From NCBI GenBank assembly GCA_030123675.1, contig JASJYH010000001.1, forward strand, positions 57,719 through 121,718: a stretch of DNA of 64,000 bases, in the 5' to 3' direction. The notes under the pieces were generated by a model that was given only the letters and a program-made list of their open reading frames with translations, was not told the DNA's origin and searched no databases. The stretch comes from Anaerolineae bacterium (lineage in GTDB: Bacteria; Chloroflexota; Anaerolineae; Anaerolineales; Villigracilaceae). The stretch's first letter is position 1. Every line of letters begins with the position of its first letter. Shown here in pieces: positions 34,462-42,792 of the stretch. A program made the position numbers and the translations under genes.

Positions 34462-36225
34462 ATGGCATTCACACAAACCAAATGGAGTCTGGGAGATTTA
34501 TACCCCGGATTTAACACACCGGAATTGGAATCTGCATTTGACCTGATCGAAGAGCAAGTCACTTCTTTTGAAAGACTGCGCGCGAATCTGACTCCCGATA
34601 TGCCTGCTGATCGTTTCATGGACATCGTCCGTACCTCAGAAGAAATGATCCGTGTTTCAAATAAGCTATATGCGTTTGCCGGGCTTTCTTTTTCTGAAGA
34701 CACCCAAGATCAAACAGCACAGAGTTTGCAGGCCCATGTACAACAGTTCCTGGCAGATATGGAAAACCGCACATTGTTCTTCAGTATTTGGTGGAAGGAC
34801 CTGGATGATAGTAATGCCAAGCGCTTATTGAAGGAAGCTAAGGATTATCAGTACTATCTTGAGGAGATGCGTAATTTCAAGCCGCATACCTTAAGCGAGC
34901 CGGAAGAAAAGATAATTAACCTGAAGAATGTTACCGGTTCCAACGCTTTGGTCACCTTGTATTCATCGATCACGAATCGTTATGTATTTAAAGTTGTGGT
35001 GGAGGGCGAGACCAAAGAATTGACACGCGGAGAACTGATGGTCCTCGTGCAAGGGCCAGACCCAGATTTGCGGGCCGCAGCGTATCAGGAACTCTATAAA
35101 GTCTACGGTGACAACGGACCTATTCTTGGTCAAATGTACCAGACTCGTGTGCGTGATTGGCGTAATGAGAATCTGACTCTGCGCAAGTTTAGCAACCCGA
35201 TTGCTGTTCGGAATCTCGCGAATGATATTCCTGATAGTGTTGTCGATACACTATTGGATGTGGCACGTAAAAATGTGGGCATCTTCCAGCGCTATTTCAA
35301 GCTGAAAGCCAAGGTTTTGGGGATGGATAAACTGCGTCGATATGACATTTATGCACCGGTAATCAAATCTGAGAAACCGTTTGAGTATGCCTCAGCAGCT
35401 GAAATGGTGCTCGAATCGTTTACGGAATTTGATCCCAAAATTGGTGAACTTACGCGAAGAGTATTTGATGATGGTCACATCGACAGCGAAGTTCGGAAAG
35501 GAAAACGACAGGGCGCTTTCTGTTGGTCCGTTTTGCCTGAGATGACGCCCTGGGTGCAGCTCAATTATCAAGGCCGCGCACGCGATGTAGCCACTATGGC
35601 CCATGAACTTGGACACGCTATCCATGCCATGCTGGCTTCCCATCATAATGCTTTCACATTTCACGCATCCCTACCCTTGGCTGAGACGGCCTCCACTTTC
35701 GGTGAAATGATCTTGACAGACCGCATGCTGGCCGAAGAGCAAGATGAAGCCGTGCGGCGTGACCTGCTCTTCAAACAGGTAGATGATGCCTATGCCACCA
35801 TCATGCGCCAGTCTTATTTCGCATTCTTTGAGAAAGAAGCCCACGAAATGGTGTTTAAGAATGCTTCAGTGGATGAGATTGCGGCAGCCTACATGGAAAA
35901 TTTGAACGAGCAATTTGGTGATGCGCTTGAGTTGAGCGATGAATTCAAGTGGGAATGGGTCTCGATTCCACATATCTATCACACGCCATTTTACGTGTAT
36001 GCTTATGCTTTCGGCCAATTGCTGGTGCTTTCGCTCTATCAGCAATTCAAACGCGAAGGCGATGCATTCAAGCCTAAATATCTCAAGATTTTATCCGCTG
36101 GTGGTTCGAAAGCCCCTGCTAAAATATTATCCGAAGCCGGAATAGATATTGAATCTGCAGCCTTCTGGCAAGACGGATTCGATGTGGTTGAAGGGCTGGT
36201 GAAGCAATTGGAGGCGTTGAATTAG
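34462..36225 (+). CDS. pepF: M3 family oligoendopeptidase F
   Basis: 587 residues, standard PepF length. HELGH at residues 381-385 (in MAHELGHAIHAM) is the zinc site, with a downstream Glu in the SLPLAETASTFGEMIL segment. The N-terminal helical PepF domain (LGDLYPGF, ...FAGLSFSEDTQDQ) is complete. Cytoplasmic degradation of 7-17-residue peptides is the family role. Start ATG has GGAGAAGG upstream. A terminator hairpin follows the stop. Confidence 0.94.
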   Translation: MAFTQTKWSLGDLYPGFNTPELESAFDLIEEQVTSFERLRANLTPDMPADRFMDIVRTSEEMIRVSNKLYAFAGLSFSEDTQDQTAQSLQAHVQQFLADMENRTLFFSIWWKDLDDSNAKRLLKEAKDYQYYLEEMRNFKPHTLSEPEEKIINLKNVTGSNALVTLYSSITNRYVFKVVVEGETKELTRGELMVLVQGPDPDLRAAAYQELYKVYGDNGPILGQMYQTRVRDWRNENLTLRKFSNPIAVRNLANDIPDSVVDTLLDVARKNVGIFQRYFKLKAKVLGMDKLRRYDIYAPVIKSEKPFEYASAAEMVLESFTEFDPKIGELTRRVFDDGHIDSEVRKGKRQGAFCWSVLPEMTPWVQLNYQGRARDVATMAHELGHAIHAMLASHHNAFTFHASLPLAETASTFGEMILTDRMLAEEQDEAVRRDLLFKQVDDAYATIMRQSYFAFFEKEAHEMVFKNASVDEIAAAYMENLNEQFGDALELSDEFKWEWVSIPHIYHTPFYVYAYAFGQLLVLSLYQQFKREGDAFKPKYLKILSAGGSKAPAKILSEAGIDIESAAFWQDGFDVVEGLVKQLEALN

Positions 36226-36245
36226 AAAGTAGTATGTAAATACTA

Positions 36246-36280
36246 ATAAGCCTTGCGCTCGATTTGAGTGCAAGGCTTAT
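36246..36280 (+). terminator. hairpin terminator of pepF
   Basis: ATAAGCCTTGC pairs with GCAAGGCTTAT, with an inner CTC/GAG stem and a small loop, followed by GTTTATATT. The opposite strand could also use it for ssb, which converges from the right. Confidence 0.75.
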
Positions 36281-36336
36281 GTTTATATTACAGTAACCGA
36301 TATCTCCGTAATTAATGATTTTGAGCTTATCACTAA

Positions 36337-36720
36337 TCACTCTGATTGGTAATCAGCGGGCGTTTCCTCCACACTCATTTCCGGTTCCTCAGTAGGCTTC
36401 TTATCCAGCATCTGCATTGTAAGTACGACTACCTTTGTAAAATATTTGGTTTCCCCATCGGTCTCATAGCGATCTGTTTTCAGACGTCCCTCTATATATA
36501 CCAAGCTACCTTTCTTAAGATACTCATTGCAAATTTCGCCCAATCGCCCCCAGGCTTCGATATTAACCCACTCTGTATATTCCTTGGATTCCCCATTAGA
36601 CTTCCAACGATTACTCACAGCTAGGCTGAATTTAGTAACCTGTTTCCCCGTGGGTGTCTGACGACCTTCGGGATCCTTTCCTAGACGACCAATTAATTGG
36701 ACACGATTTAGTGCTGGCAT
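36337..36720 (-). CDS. ssb: single-stranded DNA-binding protein
   Basis: 127 residues with one OB fold: NRVQLIGRLGKDPEGRQTPTGKQVTKFSLAVSNRW, YTEWVNIEAWGRLGEICNEYLKKGSLVYIEGRLKTDRYETDGETKYFTKVVV. It ends in an acidic tail, but the terminal DDDIPF-like peptide for partner binding is reduced to ADYQSE, so this may be a secondary SSB or a lineage variant. Monocistronic, divergent from the phosphodiesterase gene. Confidence 0.93.
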   Translation of the reverse strand: MPALNRVQLIGRLGKDPEGRQTPTGKQVTKFSLAVSNRWKSNGESKEYTEWVNIEAWGRLGEICNEYLKKGSLVYIEGRLKTDRYETDGETKYFTKVVVLTMQMLDKKPTEEPEMSVEETPADYQSE

Positions 36721-36761
36721 TTATTATCCTCCTATCATTGAATTATTTAAATGTTACTATT

Positions 36762-36779
36762 ATATAGTTTAAACTATAT
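36762..36779. promoter_or_regulatory. perfect 18-bp AT palindrome in divergent spacer
   Basis: ATATAGTTTAAACTATAT lies between ssb and the phosphodiesterase gene. It could be an operator or overlapping -10 boxes of the two divergent genes. Confidence 0.4.
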
Positions 36780-36803
36780 TTGAAATTTGTCAAGACATAT
36801 CAA

Positions 36804-37808
36804 ATGAGACCCACTTCCCACCTTTTATTGACATTATTTTTGGTGCTTCTGTTCCTGAGCTCCTGCCTGCCTGCCCCTGCTGAGCCACTTCCAAATCCTG
36901 CAACTGTACCCAGCACACCTTATCAGCCGCCGACCGCGACAACCACCCCGGTATTTGCTCAGCAACCGACTCTCACCCCTGTACCACGACCAGCACGGGC
37001 CCTAATTATTGTTATCGACGGTATTCGTCCGGATATGATCGAACTGACACCATTGGGTAATTTGCAAGCTCTCATGCAAGATAGCGCTTACTCGCTCGTG
37101 GCGCAGACGATTTTTCCAAGCTCCACCCTTCCATCGATTTCTTCTATGCTAACCGGTTTATGTCCTAATAAGCATGGGATAAAATCGGATTTCGATATTC
37201 CAGAAGGGGGCTATGCCTTAGGGACAGGCATTTTCGAACTAGCGCATGCTACTGGGCTGCGCACGGTCATGGTTGTAGGAAAGGAAAAGCTATGGCATCT
37301 TACCCAACCAGAGAACCTGGATGTGTATGAATATATCAACGACCGTGATACTGTCATTGCTGACCGGGTAGCCGAATTGATACCCCTGGGCTTTGATTTG
37401 ATGTTCGTCCATTTCCCAACGCCTGATGGGATGGGACACGTTTATGGTTGGCTCTCGCCTGAACAATATAGCGTGTTATTTCGAGCTGATCAAGCGTTGC
37501 AAACCATTCTCGCTGCCCTTGAGGGAGCCGGCCTCCGTGACGAAACACTCATTATCATAACCTCGGATCACGGAGGACATGGTTTCGGGCATGGCACGAG
37601 ACGACCCGAAGATATGACCATCCCATGGATCATCAGCGGGCCGGGCGTTGAACAAAAAGTGCTATCTACTAATGTCAACACTACCGACACAGCTGCTACG
37701 GTGGCTTGGGCGCTTGGTTTAGCAATCCAGTCAGATTGGGATGGCCGCCCTGTGCTTGAAGCTTTTGGCTTACGAGATGAGCAGCATATCCAACCACGCT
37801 GTGGTTAA
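36804..37808 (+). CDS. lipoprotein phosphodiesterase / nucleotide pyrophosphatase-like (alkaline phosphatase superfamily)
   Basis: 334 residues from ATG 36804; a TTG eight codons earlier is less likely because the signal peptide MRPTSHLLLTLFLVLLFLSSC starts here and gives a good lipobox (LSSC). After a Thr/Pro stalk, the alkaline-phosphatase-like fold shows ALIIVIDGIRPD (metal Asp), FPSSTLPSISSMLTG with the nucleophile Thr/Ser, and IITSDHGGHGFGH with metal ligands. Surface-exposed hydrolase of nucleotides or phosphodiesters; substrate unknown. Confidence 0.86.
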   Translation: MRPTSHLLLTLFLVLLFLSSCLPAPAEPLPNPATVPSTPYQPPTATTTPVFAQQPTLTPVPRPARALIIVIDGIRPDMIELTPLGNLQALMQDSAYSLVAQTIFPSSTLPSISSMLTGLCPNKHGIKSDFDIPEGGYALGTGIFELAHATGLRTVMVVGKEKLWHLTQPENLDVYEYINDRDTVIADRVAELIPLGFDLMFVHFPTPDGMGHVYGWLSPEQYSVLFRADQALQTILAALEGAGLRDETLIIITSDHGGHGFGHGTRRPEDMTIPWIISGPGVEQKVLSTNVNTTDTAATVAWALGLAIQSDWDGRPVLEAFGLRDEQHIQPRCG

Positions 37809-37812
37809 AAAG

Positions 37813-37842
37813 ATAAAGCCCGGTCAATTGACCGGGCTTTAT
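37813..37842. terminator. bidirectional terminator hairpin
   Basis: A perfect 30-nt palindrome (arms ATAAAGCCCGGTCAA/TTGACCGGGCTTTAT) lies between two convergent genes. Confidence 0.85.
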
Positions 37843-37863
37843 AGTATTCGTACGTGAATTGAA

Positions 37864-38061
37864 TTATGCTTTTTTTAAGGCAGGCAGACCAGTTTTCATC
37901 TCAATAACTTTGTATCCGTCCGGAACGGCATCAATCGCCTTTTCGGCTTTCACTTCGCGAGAAAAATAGTAAAGTTTGGTTTCTTTCCCGCTTGAGCGTT
38001 TAATCCTGTTAACATGTAAGTAATAAGTCTGCCCTTTTGAATTGACGTGTGAAAAAGCCAT
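37864..38061 (-). CDS. small conserved protein, 65 aa, unknown function
   Basis: Reads MAFSHVNSKGQTYYLH, then a basic stretch, LYYFSREVKAEKAIDAVPDGYKV and TGLPALKK. No membrane segment. A strong AGGAG site 8 nt before ATG and a good promoter upstream mean it is surely expressed. It looks like a small beta-rich protein, but I cannot name a function. Confidence 0.75.
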   Translation of the reverse strand: MAFSHVNSKGQTYYLHVNRIKRSSGKETKLYYFSREVKAEKAIDAVPDGYKVIEMKTGLPALKKA

Positions 38062-38102
38062 ATGTATCTCCTTTTCTCATTACAGAGGCTGATGATGTAC
38101 TT

Positions 38103-38130
38103 AGTTTAGCATATACTATCTGGTTGTCAA
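38103..38130 (-). promoter_or_regulatory. promoter of the 65-aa protein gene
   Basis: Minus-strand TTGACA (38125-38130) and extended -10 TGCTAAACT (TAAACT at 38103-38108), 16 bp apart. The -35 lies inside an inverted repeat (TATCTGGTTG/CAACCGATA) that could be an operator. Confidence 0.6.
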
Positions 38131-38205
38131 CCGATAATAGGGTATGAAATAGAATATTAATTCTATAGAAATGTTGTATATTAAGCCGACTTTAGGATAA
38201 ATATC

Positions 38206-39051
38206 ATGAAAAAACCAATGGTAGTCGCAACAATTTTAGAAGAATTGAGGTCCGAGCGCTCTTTATTAAGCGAGCCGGTTGGCTTCGTTCCGACAATGGG
38301 ATACCTACACGATGGCCACCTTTCCCTGATACGTCGGGCGGTTGAAGAGTGTGTTAGCGTAGTGGTCAGCATTTTCGTTAACCCGACCCAGTTTGGCCCC
38401 AAGGAAGATCTGGCCACATATCCACGTGATATAGAGGGTGACTTACGTAAACTCGAGTCGATGGGGGTCAACCTAGTTTGGATACCGACTTCAGAAGTCA
38501 TGTATCCAGGCGGTTATCAGACCTGGGTCGATGTAGAAACACTGACGCTGCCGCTCGAAGGAAAACTGCGACCGGGTCATTTTAGGGGTGTCACGACGGT
38601 TGTTGTAAAATTGTTCAATGGGGTTTTGCCTGGAAAAGCATATTTTGGTCAAAAGGATGCACAGCAGGTGGCTGTTATCCGCCAAATGACGCGTGATTTA
38701 AACATCCCGACAGAAATCGTTGTTTGCCCTATCATACGTGAACCCGATGGTCTTGCCATGTCCAGTCGCAATGCCTATCTGGACCCCGACCAAAGGAAAG
38801 CTGCTGCTGTGCTTTTTCTAGCATTAACCAACGCCAAAGATGCCTACGGTAAAGGCGAGCGCAATGGAGAAAATCTGCGCGTACTTGTGCGAGAAATGAT
38901 CGTTGCTGAATCGCTGGCTGAGATTCAATATGTCTCCTGTGCGGATTTCGGCACTTTGCAAGAACTGGATACATTAACGGGAAAAACTCTGCTCTCCATC
39001 GCCGTATTTTTTGGAAAAACTCGTTTGATCGATAATATTGTGCTGGTATGA
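38206..39051 (+). CDS. panC: pantothenate synthetase
   Basis: 281 residues. FVPTMGYLHDGHLSLI holds the HxGH signature (His35, His38). SIFVNPTQFGPKEDLATYPR, RPGHFRGVTTVV, YFGQKDAQQ and LAMSSRNAYL (KMSKS-like) follow in family order. The enzyme joins pantoate and beta-alanine with ATP for coenzyme A synthesis. Neither panB nor panD is nearby. Its stop overlaps the hydrolase start as ATGA. Confidence 0.95.
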   Translation: MKKPMVVATILEELRSERSLLSEPVGFVPTMGYLHDGHLSLIRRAVEECVSVVVSIFVNPTQFGPKEDLATYPRDIEGDLRKLESMGVNLVWIPTSEVMYPGGYQTWVDVETLTLPLEGKLRPGHFRGVTTVVVKLFNGVLPGKAYFGQKDAQQVAVIRQMTRDLNIPTEIVVCPIIREPDGLAMSSRNAYLDPDQRKAAAVLFLALTNAKDAYGKGERNGENLRVLVREMIVAESLAEIQYVSCADFGTLQELDTLTGKTLLSIAVFFGKTRLIDNIVLV

Positions 39052-39935
39052 AATCTCGAGGTCGATACTGGATGAATTTATTCGTTATAGGTTTTTCTGG
39101 GCTGTTTGTTTTTGGATTGGTCGGATTGCTGCTGCTATCTCATTGGCAAGCAAACAATTACGTACATCCACGTCGTTTAGAACCTCCGAGCGGGGAACTT
39201 TTGCGGCAAAATGGGATTGTTTATCAAGAAATCGAGTTATTCACATCTGACGGGATTCGGCTCGTAGCCTGGTACACACCACCAAAAAATGGTGCTTTAA
39301 TTCTTTTGGCCCACGGCTATGCTGACCGGCGCTCAGAAGATTTCTATAGTCTCTTTGCAGAACATGACTTTGGTGTACTGGCCTGGGATTTTCGAGGCCA
39401 TGGCGCGAGCGAGGGCGACTTGGTTTCTCTGGGGTTTTACGAAACCAAGGATGTAGAAGCTGCGCTTGAATATGCACTTTCTCAACCTGAGGTGGAACAT
39501 ATTGGCGCCTGGGGCGGCTCAATGGGCGCCGTGGCAGTTATTCGAACGGCAGCAAAACGACCAGAGATTGAAGCGTTGGTGGCCGACAGCCCTTTTGCCA
39601 CATTAGAAGATGAACTGGACTTACGCGTCCAGAACCCGTTGTTAAATCCCCTAATCCGATTCTTTGTTGAACGTGAAACTGGCCTTCGTCTCGATAAAGT
39701 TCGTCCGATCGATGACATTGGACTGCTCAGTCCGCGCCCCGTGTTTCTAATCCAGGGTACAGGCGATACGATGATACCGGTAGATTCCGCCGAGCGGCTC
39801 TACCATGCGGCTGGTGAACCGCGCCAACTCTGGACGGAAGCAGACGTCCCGCATATGAACATGTATTTTTATTACCCTGCCAAATATACCAAGCGAGTAA
39901 TCAACTTTTTTAACATACATTTATTAAAAGAGTAA
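39048..39935 (+). CDS. membrane-anchored alpha/beta hydrolase
   Basis: 295 residues. A hydrophobic segment at about residues 12-33 acts as signal anchor. Hydrolase elements: LILLAHGYADRRSEDFYSLF (oxyanion region), VLAWDFRGHGASEG, nucleophile elbow GAWGGSMGAVAV, IQGTGDTMIPVDSAERL (Asp region) and DVPHMNMY (His). Resembles the prolyl-oligopeptidase-like/YqkD group. Substrate unknown. Translationally coupled to panC (ATGA). Confidence 0.85.
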   Translation: MKSRGRYWMNLFVIGFSGLFVFGLVGLLLLSHWQANNYVHPRRLEPPSGELLRQNGIVYQEIELFTSDGIRLVAWYTPPKNGALILLAHGYADRRSEDFYSLFAEHDFGVLAWDFRGHGASEGDLVSLGFYETKDVEAALEYALSQPEVEHIGAWGGSMGAVAVIRTAAKRPEIEALVADSPFATLEDELDLRVQNPLLNPLIRFFVERETGLRLDKVRPIDDIGLLSPRPVFLIQGTGDTMIPVDSAERLYHAAGEPRQLWTEADVPHMNMYFYYPAKYTKRVINFFNIHLLKE

Positions 39936-40004
39936 GAGTCTGGCATATTAAGTTCTTTGGATAGATTCTTACCCCCAAAATAAATATTTTTTTAATATCT
40001 GTAT

Positions 40005-40268
40005 TTATATTTGTTCAAAACGCTGCACAGGGATCACAAAGAGAGTGGCGCTGCTTTCCTGTGATTTATTTTTCCCCAAATGCTCCCGAATGACTTTTAT
40101 GCCATCCTGTACCCTGTCATCATCTACGCCGATTAATAGAGTGACCACGCCGCTGCGCAGAAATCCACCTGTAGATGCAATACGCGTTACACGAAATTCC
40201 TTGGAGATCAACTCCTGATTTACAGAATCAGCATCAGAATCTTTAACTATCACAATAATCATTTTCAT
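40005..40268 (-). CDS. DarA-like PII-type cyclic-di-AMP receptor, short form (receptor 3 of 3)
   Basis: 87 residues. IIVIVKDSDADSVNQELISKEF is the first helix region, RVTRIASTGGFLRSGVVTLLIGV matches the ligand loop of B. subtilis DarA (which reads RVTKLATTGGFL), and ATLFVIPVQRFEQI is the final strand. The large proline-rich loop and the VGG strand of DarA are missing, giving a short form like the 40615-40893 protein. The family folds as a PII-like trimer. Last gene of the antiporter operon, 2 bp after the previous gene; no strong terminator is evident in the 70-bp AT-rich convergent spacer. Confidence 0.85.
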   Translation of the reverse strand: MKMIIVIVKDSDADSVNQELISKEFRVTRIASTGGFLRSGVVTLLIGVDDDRVQDGIKVIREHLGKNKSQESSATLFVIPVQRFEQI

Positions 40269-40270
40269 AG

Positions 40271-40612
40271 CTAGATTTCCTCGAAATGTTCTACAGGTAT
40301 TGCAAAGATGGTAGCACCGCCTACGGTGACAGGCACGGAAGTTGGGATGGGCATTGGTGCACCTTCTATGGGCATTGTCAGGTATTCCACATGTTGATGG
40401 CAGGCTTCTTGTAAAGATTCAATCAGCTGGGTTTCTAGTCCCTTTGGTAACCCAATCAATAGGGTGGCATTGCGCCGTCCAAGAAATCCACCTTTGCTGG
40501 CCATGGTAACAACCGGCGCACCGATAGTAATTGCCGAGCGAATGGCTTGGTTGATATCACTTTCTTGCACAACAGCTATGATTAATAAGCGGATAGGTGG
40601 ATGGTCATTCAT
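40271..40612 (-). CDS. DarA-like PII-type cyclic-di-AMP receptor, long form (receptor 2 of 3)
   Basis: 113 residues, close to the 109 of B. subtilis DarA. It keeps the long proline-rich loop (MPIEGAPMPIPTSVP) and the VTVGGATIFAIPVEHFEE ending. The ligand loop is altered: where DarA and the other copies read F-x-V-T-R/K, this one reads APVVTMASKGGFLGRRNATLLIGL, so the usual basic residue near the loop is missing. It may bind the ligand differently or act as a partner subunit. 2-bp gaps separate it from both neighbours. Confidence 0.85.
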   Translation of the reverse strand: MNDHPPIRLLIIAVVQESDINQAIRSAITIGAPVVTMASKGGFLGRRNATLLIGLPKGLETQLIESLQEACHQHVEYLTMPIEGAPMPIPTSVPVTVGGATIFAIPVEHFEEI

Positions 40613-40614
40613 AA

Positions 40615-40893
40615 CTACAGCTGCTCGAATTGATCTACCTTCAACACAAATACAGTGGCCCGCTTGAAGCCGGGACTGAGGTACGAAGAGCTGTGCTCAC
40701 GAATAAGTTGTACTGCGGTTTCTACTCGTTCTTTTTCAACGCCAATCAACAGCGTAACGATTCCACGCCTGAGAAAGCCGCCTGTGGCAGCAATGCGCGT
40801 GACCTGAAAATCAACTTCCAGTAAAGCTGTCAGAATTTCTTCTCCATCTTTATCGTGAACAATTGCGATGATCAGCCGCATATCAGAACTCAT
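40615..40893 (-). CDS. DarA-like PII-type cyclic-di-AMP receptor, short form (receptor 1 of 3)
   Basis: 92 residues from ATG 40893, overlapping the antiporter stop by 11 bp; an ATG four codons in (40881) would instead follow that stop by 1 bp. RLIIAIVHDKDGEEILTALLEVDF, the loop QVTRIAATGGFLRRGIVTLLIGV and the end ATVFVLKVDQFEQL match the DarA family. Like the 87-residue protein it lacks the DarA long loop. Tight coupling to the antiporter gene suggests stoichiometric or regulatory association with that protein. Confidence 0.86.
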   Translation of the reverse strand: MSSDMRLIIAIVHDKDGEEILTALLEVDFQVTRIAATGGFLRRGIVTLLIGVEKERVETAVQLIREHSSSYLSPGFKRATVFVLKVDQFEQL

Positions 40894-42778
40894 CGTAGAA
40901 TTCTACCTCGAATGTAAAGATTGTCGCTCCGCCGACTGTGACCTGGCTTGGCGTTGGCATTGAAGCTTGTACGCCCGGAACAGGCGACGAAATAAATTCC
41001 AGCCGTCGTTTACAACTATTCTTTAAGGCTTTAACAGCAATATCTTCTCGGCCTGCTTGCATTCCGATCAGCAAAGTGATATTTTTACGTCTTAAGAAAC
41101 CGCCTGTACCGGATAGGCGTGTCACTGTAAAGCTCAAATTTGTTAGTGATGCTATCGCGTTTTCCAGGTCTTGTTTCTGGATGACTACGGCCATTAATAT
41201 TTTTATATTTGACTTTGGATCACCATCTGAACGAAGTAAAGCAGGCCAGGTGAGGCTGGGCTGGTTTAAGCCAATATCTACCTCGCCTACCAATTGGGAA
41301 TAGATTTCCTCAGAGATGACCCCATCGCGCATCAGGTCGGTAAGAGCGCTGCGTTGGGCCCGCAAGGCTTCACGCCGGGTGGTATCCAATTCTTCCGCTT
41401 CCACCGTTGGATCTGAGGTGAGGATGTCTTTGACACTCTCGATCAGGACTTCATTCTGCTTTTCTAAAATTTGTGACAGGCGCTGCCAAGTGTGGTCAGA
41501 GATTAATCCCTGCTGGCTCATCCGGCGTAAATAATCGTATGCTGAGCGGGCTGCAATAAATCGAGCATGTCTCCGTTCGTATTCTTCTTTAGCATGTGAG
41601 CGCGTAACAAGCTTGAGAACCTTTGACAAACTACCCATAGTAGTGCCTTGCACTAACAATGTAAATAGGACCACACCAAAAGCCATGGCCTTTAAACGAT
41701 CAGACTCCAGCACAGGAATGTTCGGGATACTCAATACCAGTGCCAGAGAGATGGCGCCACGCAGGCCGCCCCAGAACAAAATGTGACGCCATTTCCAAGG
41801 CAAGTCTTTCGTGAATAGCGAAAAAATATAAACACTGACCGCTCGCGCTACCAATACAGCCAGAATAGCCCACAAGATGGCCTGCCAATTTTCTATGAGC
41901 AATTGAACATTGATAGTCAGGCCAATCAATAAGAATATGAAGGAGTTTGCCAGAAAAGCAGTATATTCCCAAAAATTAAAGACCACCATCCTTGTGGTTG
42001 GTGACATTCCGCGCGGGCCAATATTGCCATTTACGATACCGGCTGCAACTACCGCCAGCACACCGCTGACATGTAATCCATGCTCAGCTACCAAGAAAGA
42101 ACCAAAGGCCAGTATGGTTGTCAGGGTTGTAACGATGAGCGGATCATTTACATTATTAATAATTTTTGAAACAACTAAGCCCAATATGATCCCTACGACT
42201 ACCCCACCGCCGGCTACGCGAATAAATTCTGTCACGCTGGGTGCCAAACTGAATTCCCCTCCTTTGATGGCGATCTCCAACATCAGCCCAAACACGACGA
42301 TAGCGGTGCCATCGTTGAACAGGCTTTCGCCTTCCAGCATGACCTGTAAACGTTTTGGTGCGCCCAAGCGGCGGAAGAGGGCTACCACGGCCACCGGGTC
42401 GGAGGCTGCAATGAGCGCGCCAAATACTAATGCGGCCGGGAGCGCCAAACCGGTACTTATCGAAACCATATATCCGACCAGTAGGGTAGTAATAATTACA
42501 CCGGGTATGGCCAACATTAATATTAGGCCGATATCACGCCTTAGATCATCTAATTTGAGATGAAAAGCCGCTTCAAATAATAAAGGTGGAACTAATAAAC
42601 CCAGGATCAATGCCGGGGATATTTCAATCTCAAACGCTGGAACAAATGTCAGCCCGACCCCGATTAAAACCAAGCCAACCGTATACGGAAGCCGTAAACG
42701 GTTGGCTACTATCGCCACAAAGGAGGCGATTAATAATAATAATATGATACTTTCTTCAACAGCCAGGAATTCTTCCAT
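40883..42778 (-). CDS. CPA1-type cation/proton antiporter with fused C-terminal c-di-AMP receptor domain
   Basis: 631 residues. Residues 1-400 form a Na/H exchanger domain with about 12 helices; DPVAV at 127-131 and GESLFNDGTA at 150-159 (Asn155-Asp156) are CPA1 ion-site motifs. Residues about 400-520 are a charged helical linker. From about 523 to the end the protein is a full long-form DarA-like domain: IKILMAVVIQKQDLENAIASL, then loop FTVTRLSGTGGFLRRKNITLLIGM, a proline-rich loop and VTVGGATIFTFEVEFYDE. In known systems c-di-AMP controls antiporters through RCK_C domains; a DarA-type fusion is unusual. It starts 14 bp after the glycosidase gene and precedes three separate receptor genes. 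Confidence 0.92.
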   Translation of the reverse strand: MEEFLAVEESIILLLLIASFVAIVANRLRLPYTVGLVLIGVGLTFVPAFEIEISPALILGLLVPPLLFEAAFHLKLDDLRRDIGLILMLAIPGVIITTLLVGYMVSISTGLALPAALVFGALIAASDPVAVVALFRRLGAPKRLQVMLEGESLFNDGTAIVVFGLMLEIAIKGGEFSLAPSVTEFIRVAGGGVVVGIILGLVVSKIINNVNDPLIVTTLTTILAFGSFLVAEHGLHVSGVLAVVAAGIVNGNIGPRGMSPTTRMVVFNFWEYTAFLANSFIFLLIGLTINVQLLIENWQAILWAILAVLVARAVSVYIFSLFTKDLPWKWRHILFWGGLRGAISLALVLSIPNIPVLESDRLKAMAFGVVLFTLLVQGTTMGSLSKVLKLVTRSHAKEEYERRHARFIAARSAYDYLRRMSQQGLISDHTWQRLSQILEKQNEVLIESVKDILTSDPTVEAEELDTTRREALRAQRSALTDLMRDGVISEEIYSQLVGEVDIGLNQPSLTWPALLRSDGDPKSNIKILMAVVIQKQDLENAIASLTNLSFTVTRLSGTGGFLRRKNITLLIGMQAGREDIAVKALKNSCKRRLEFISSPVPGVQASMPTPSQVTVGGATIFTFEVEFYDEF

Positions 42779-42792
42779 GATATGCCTCTGGT

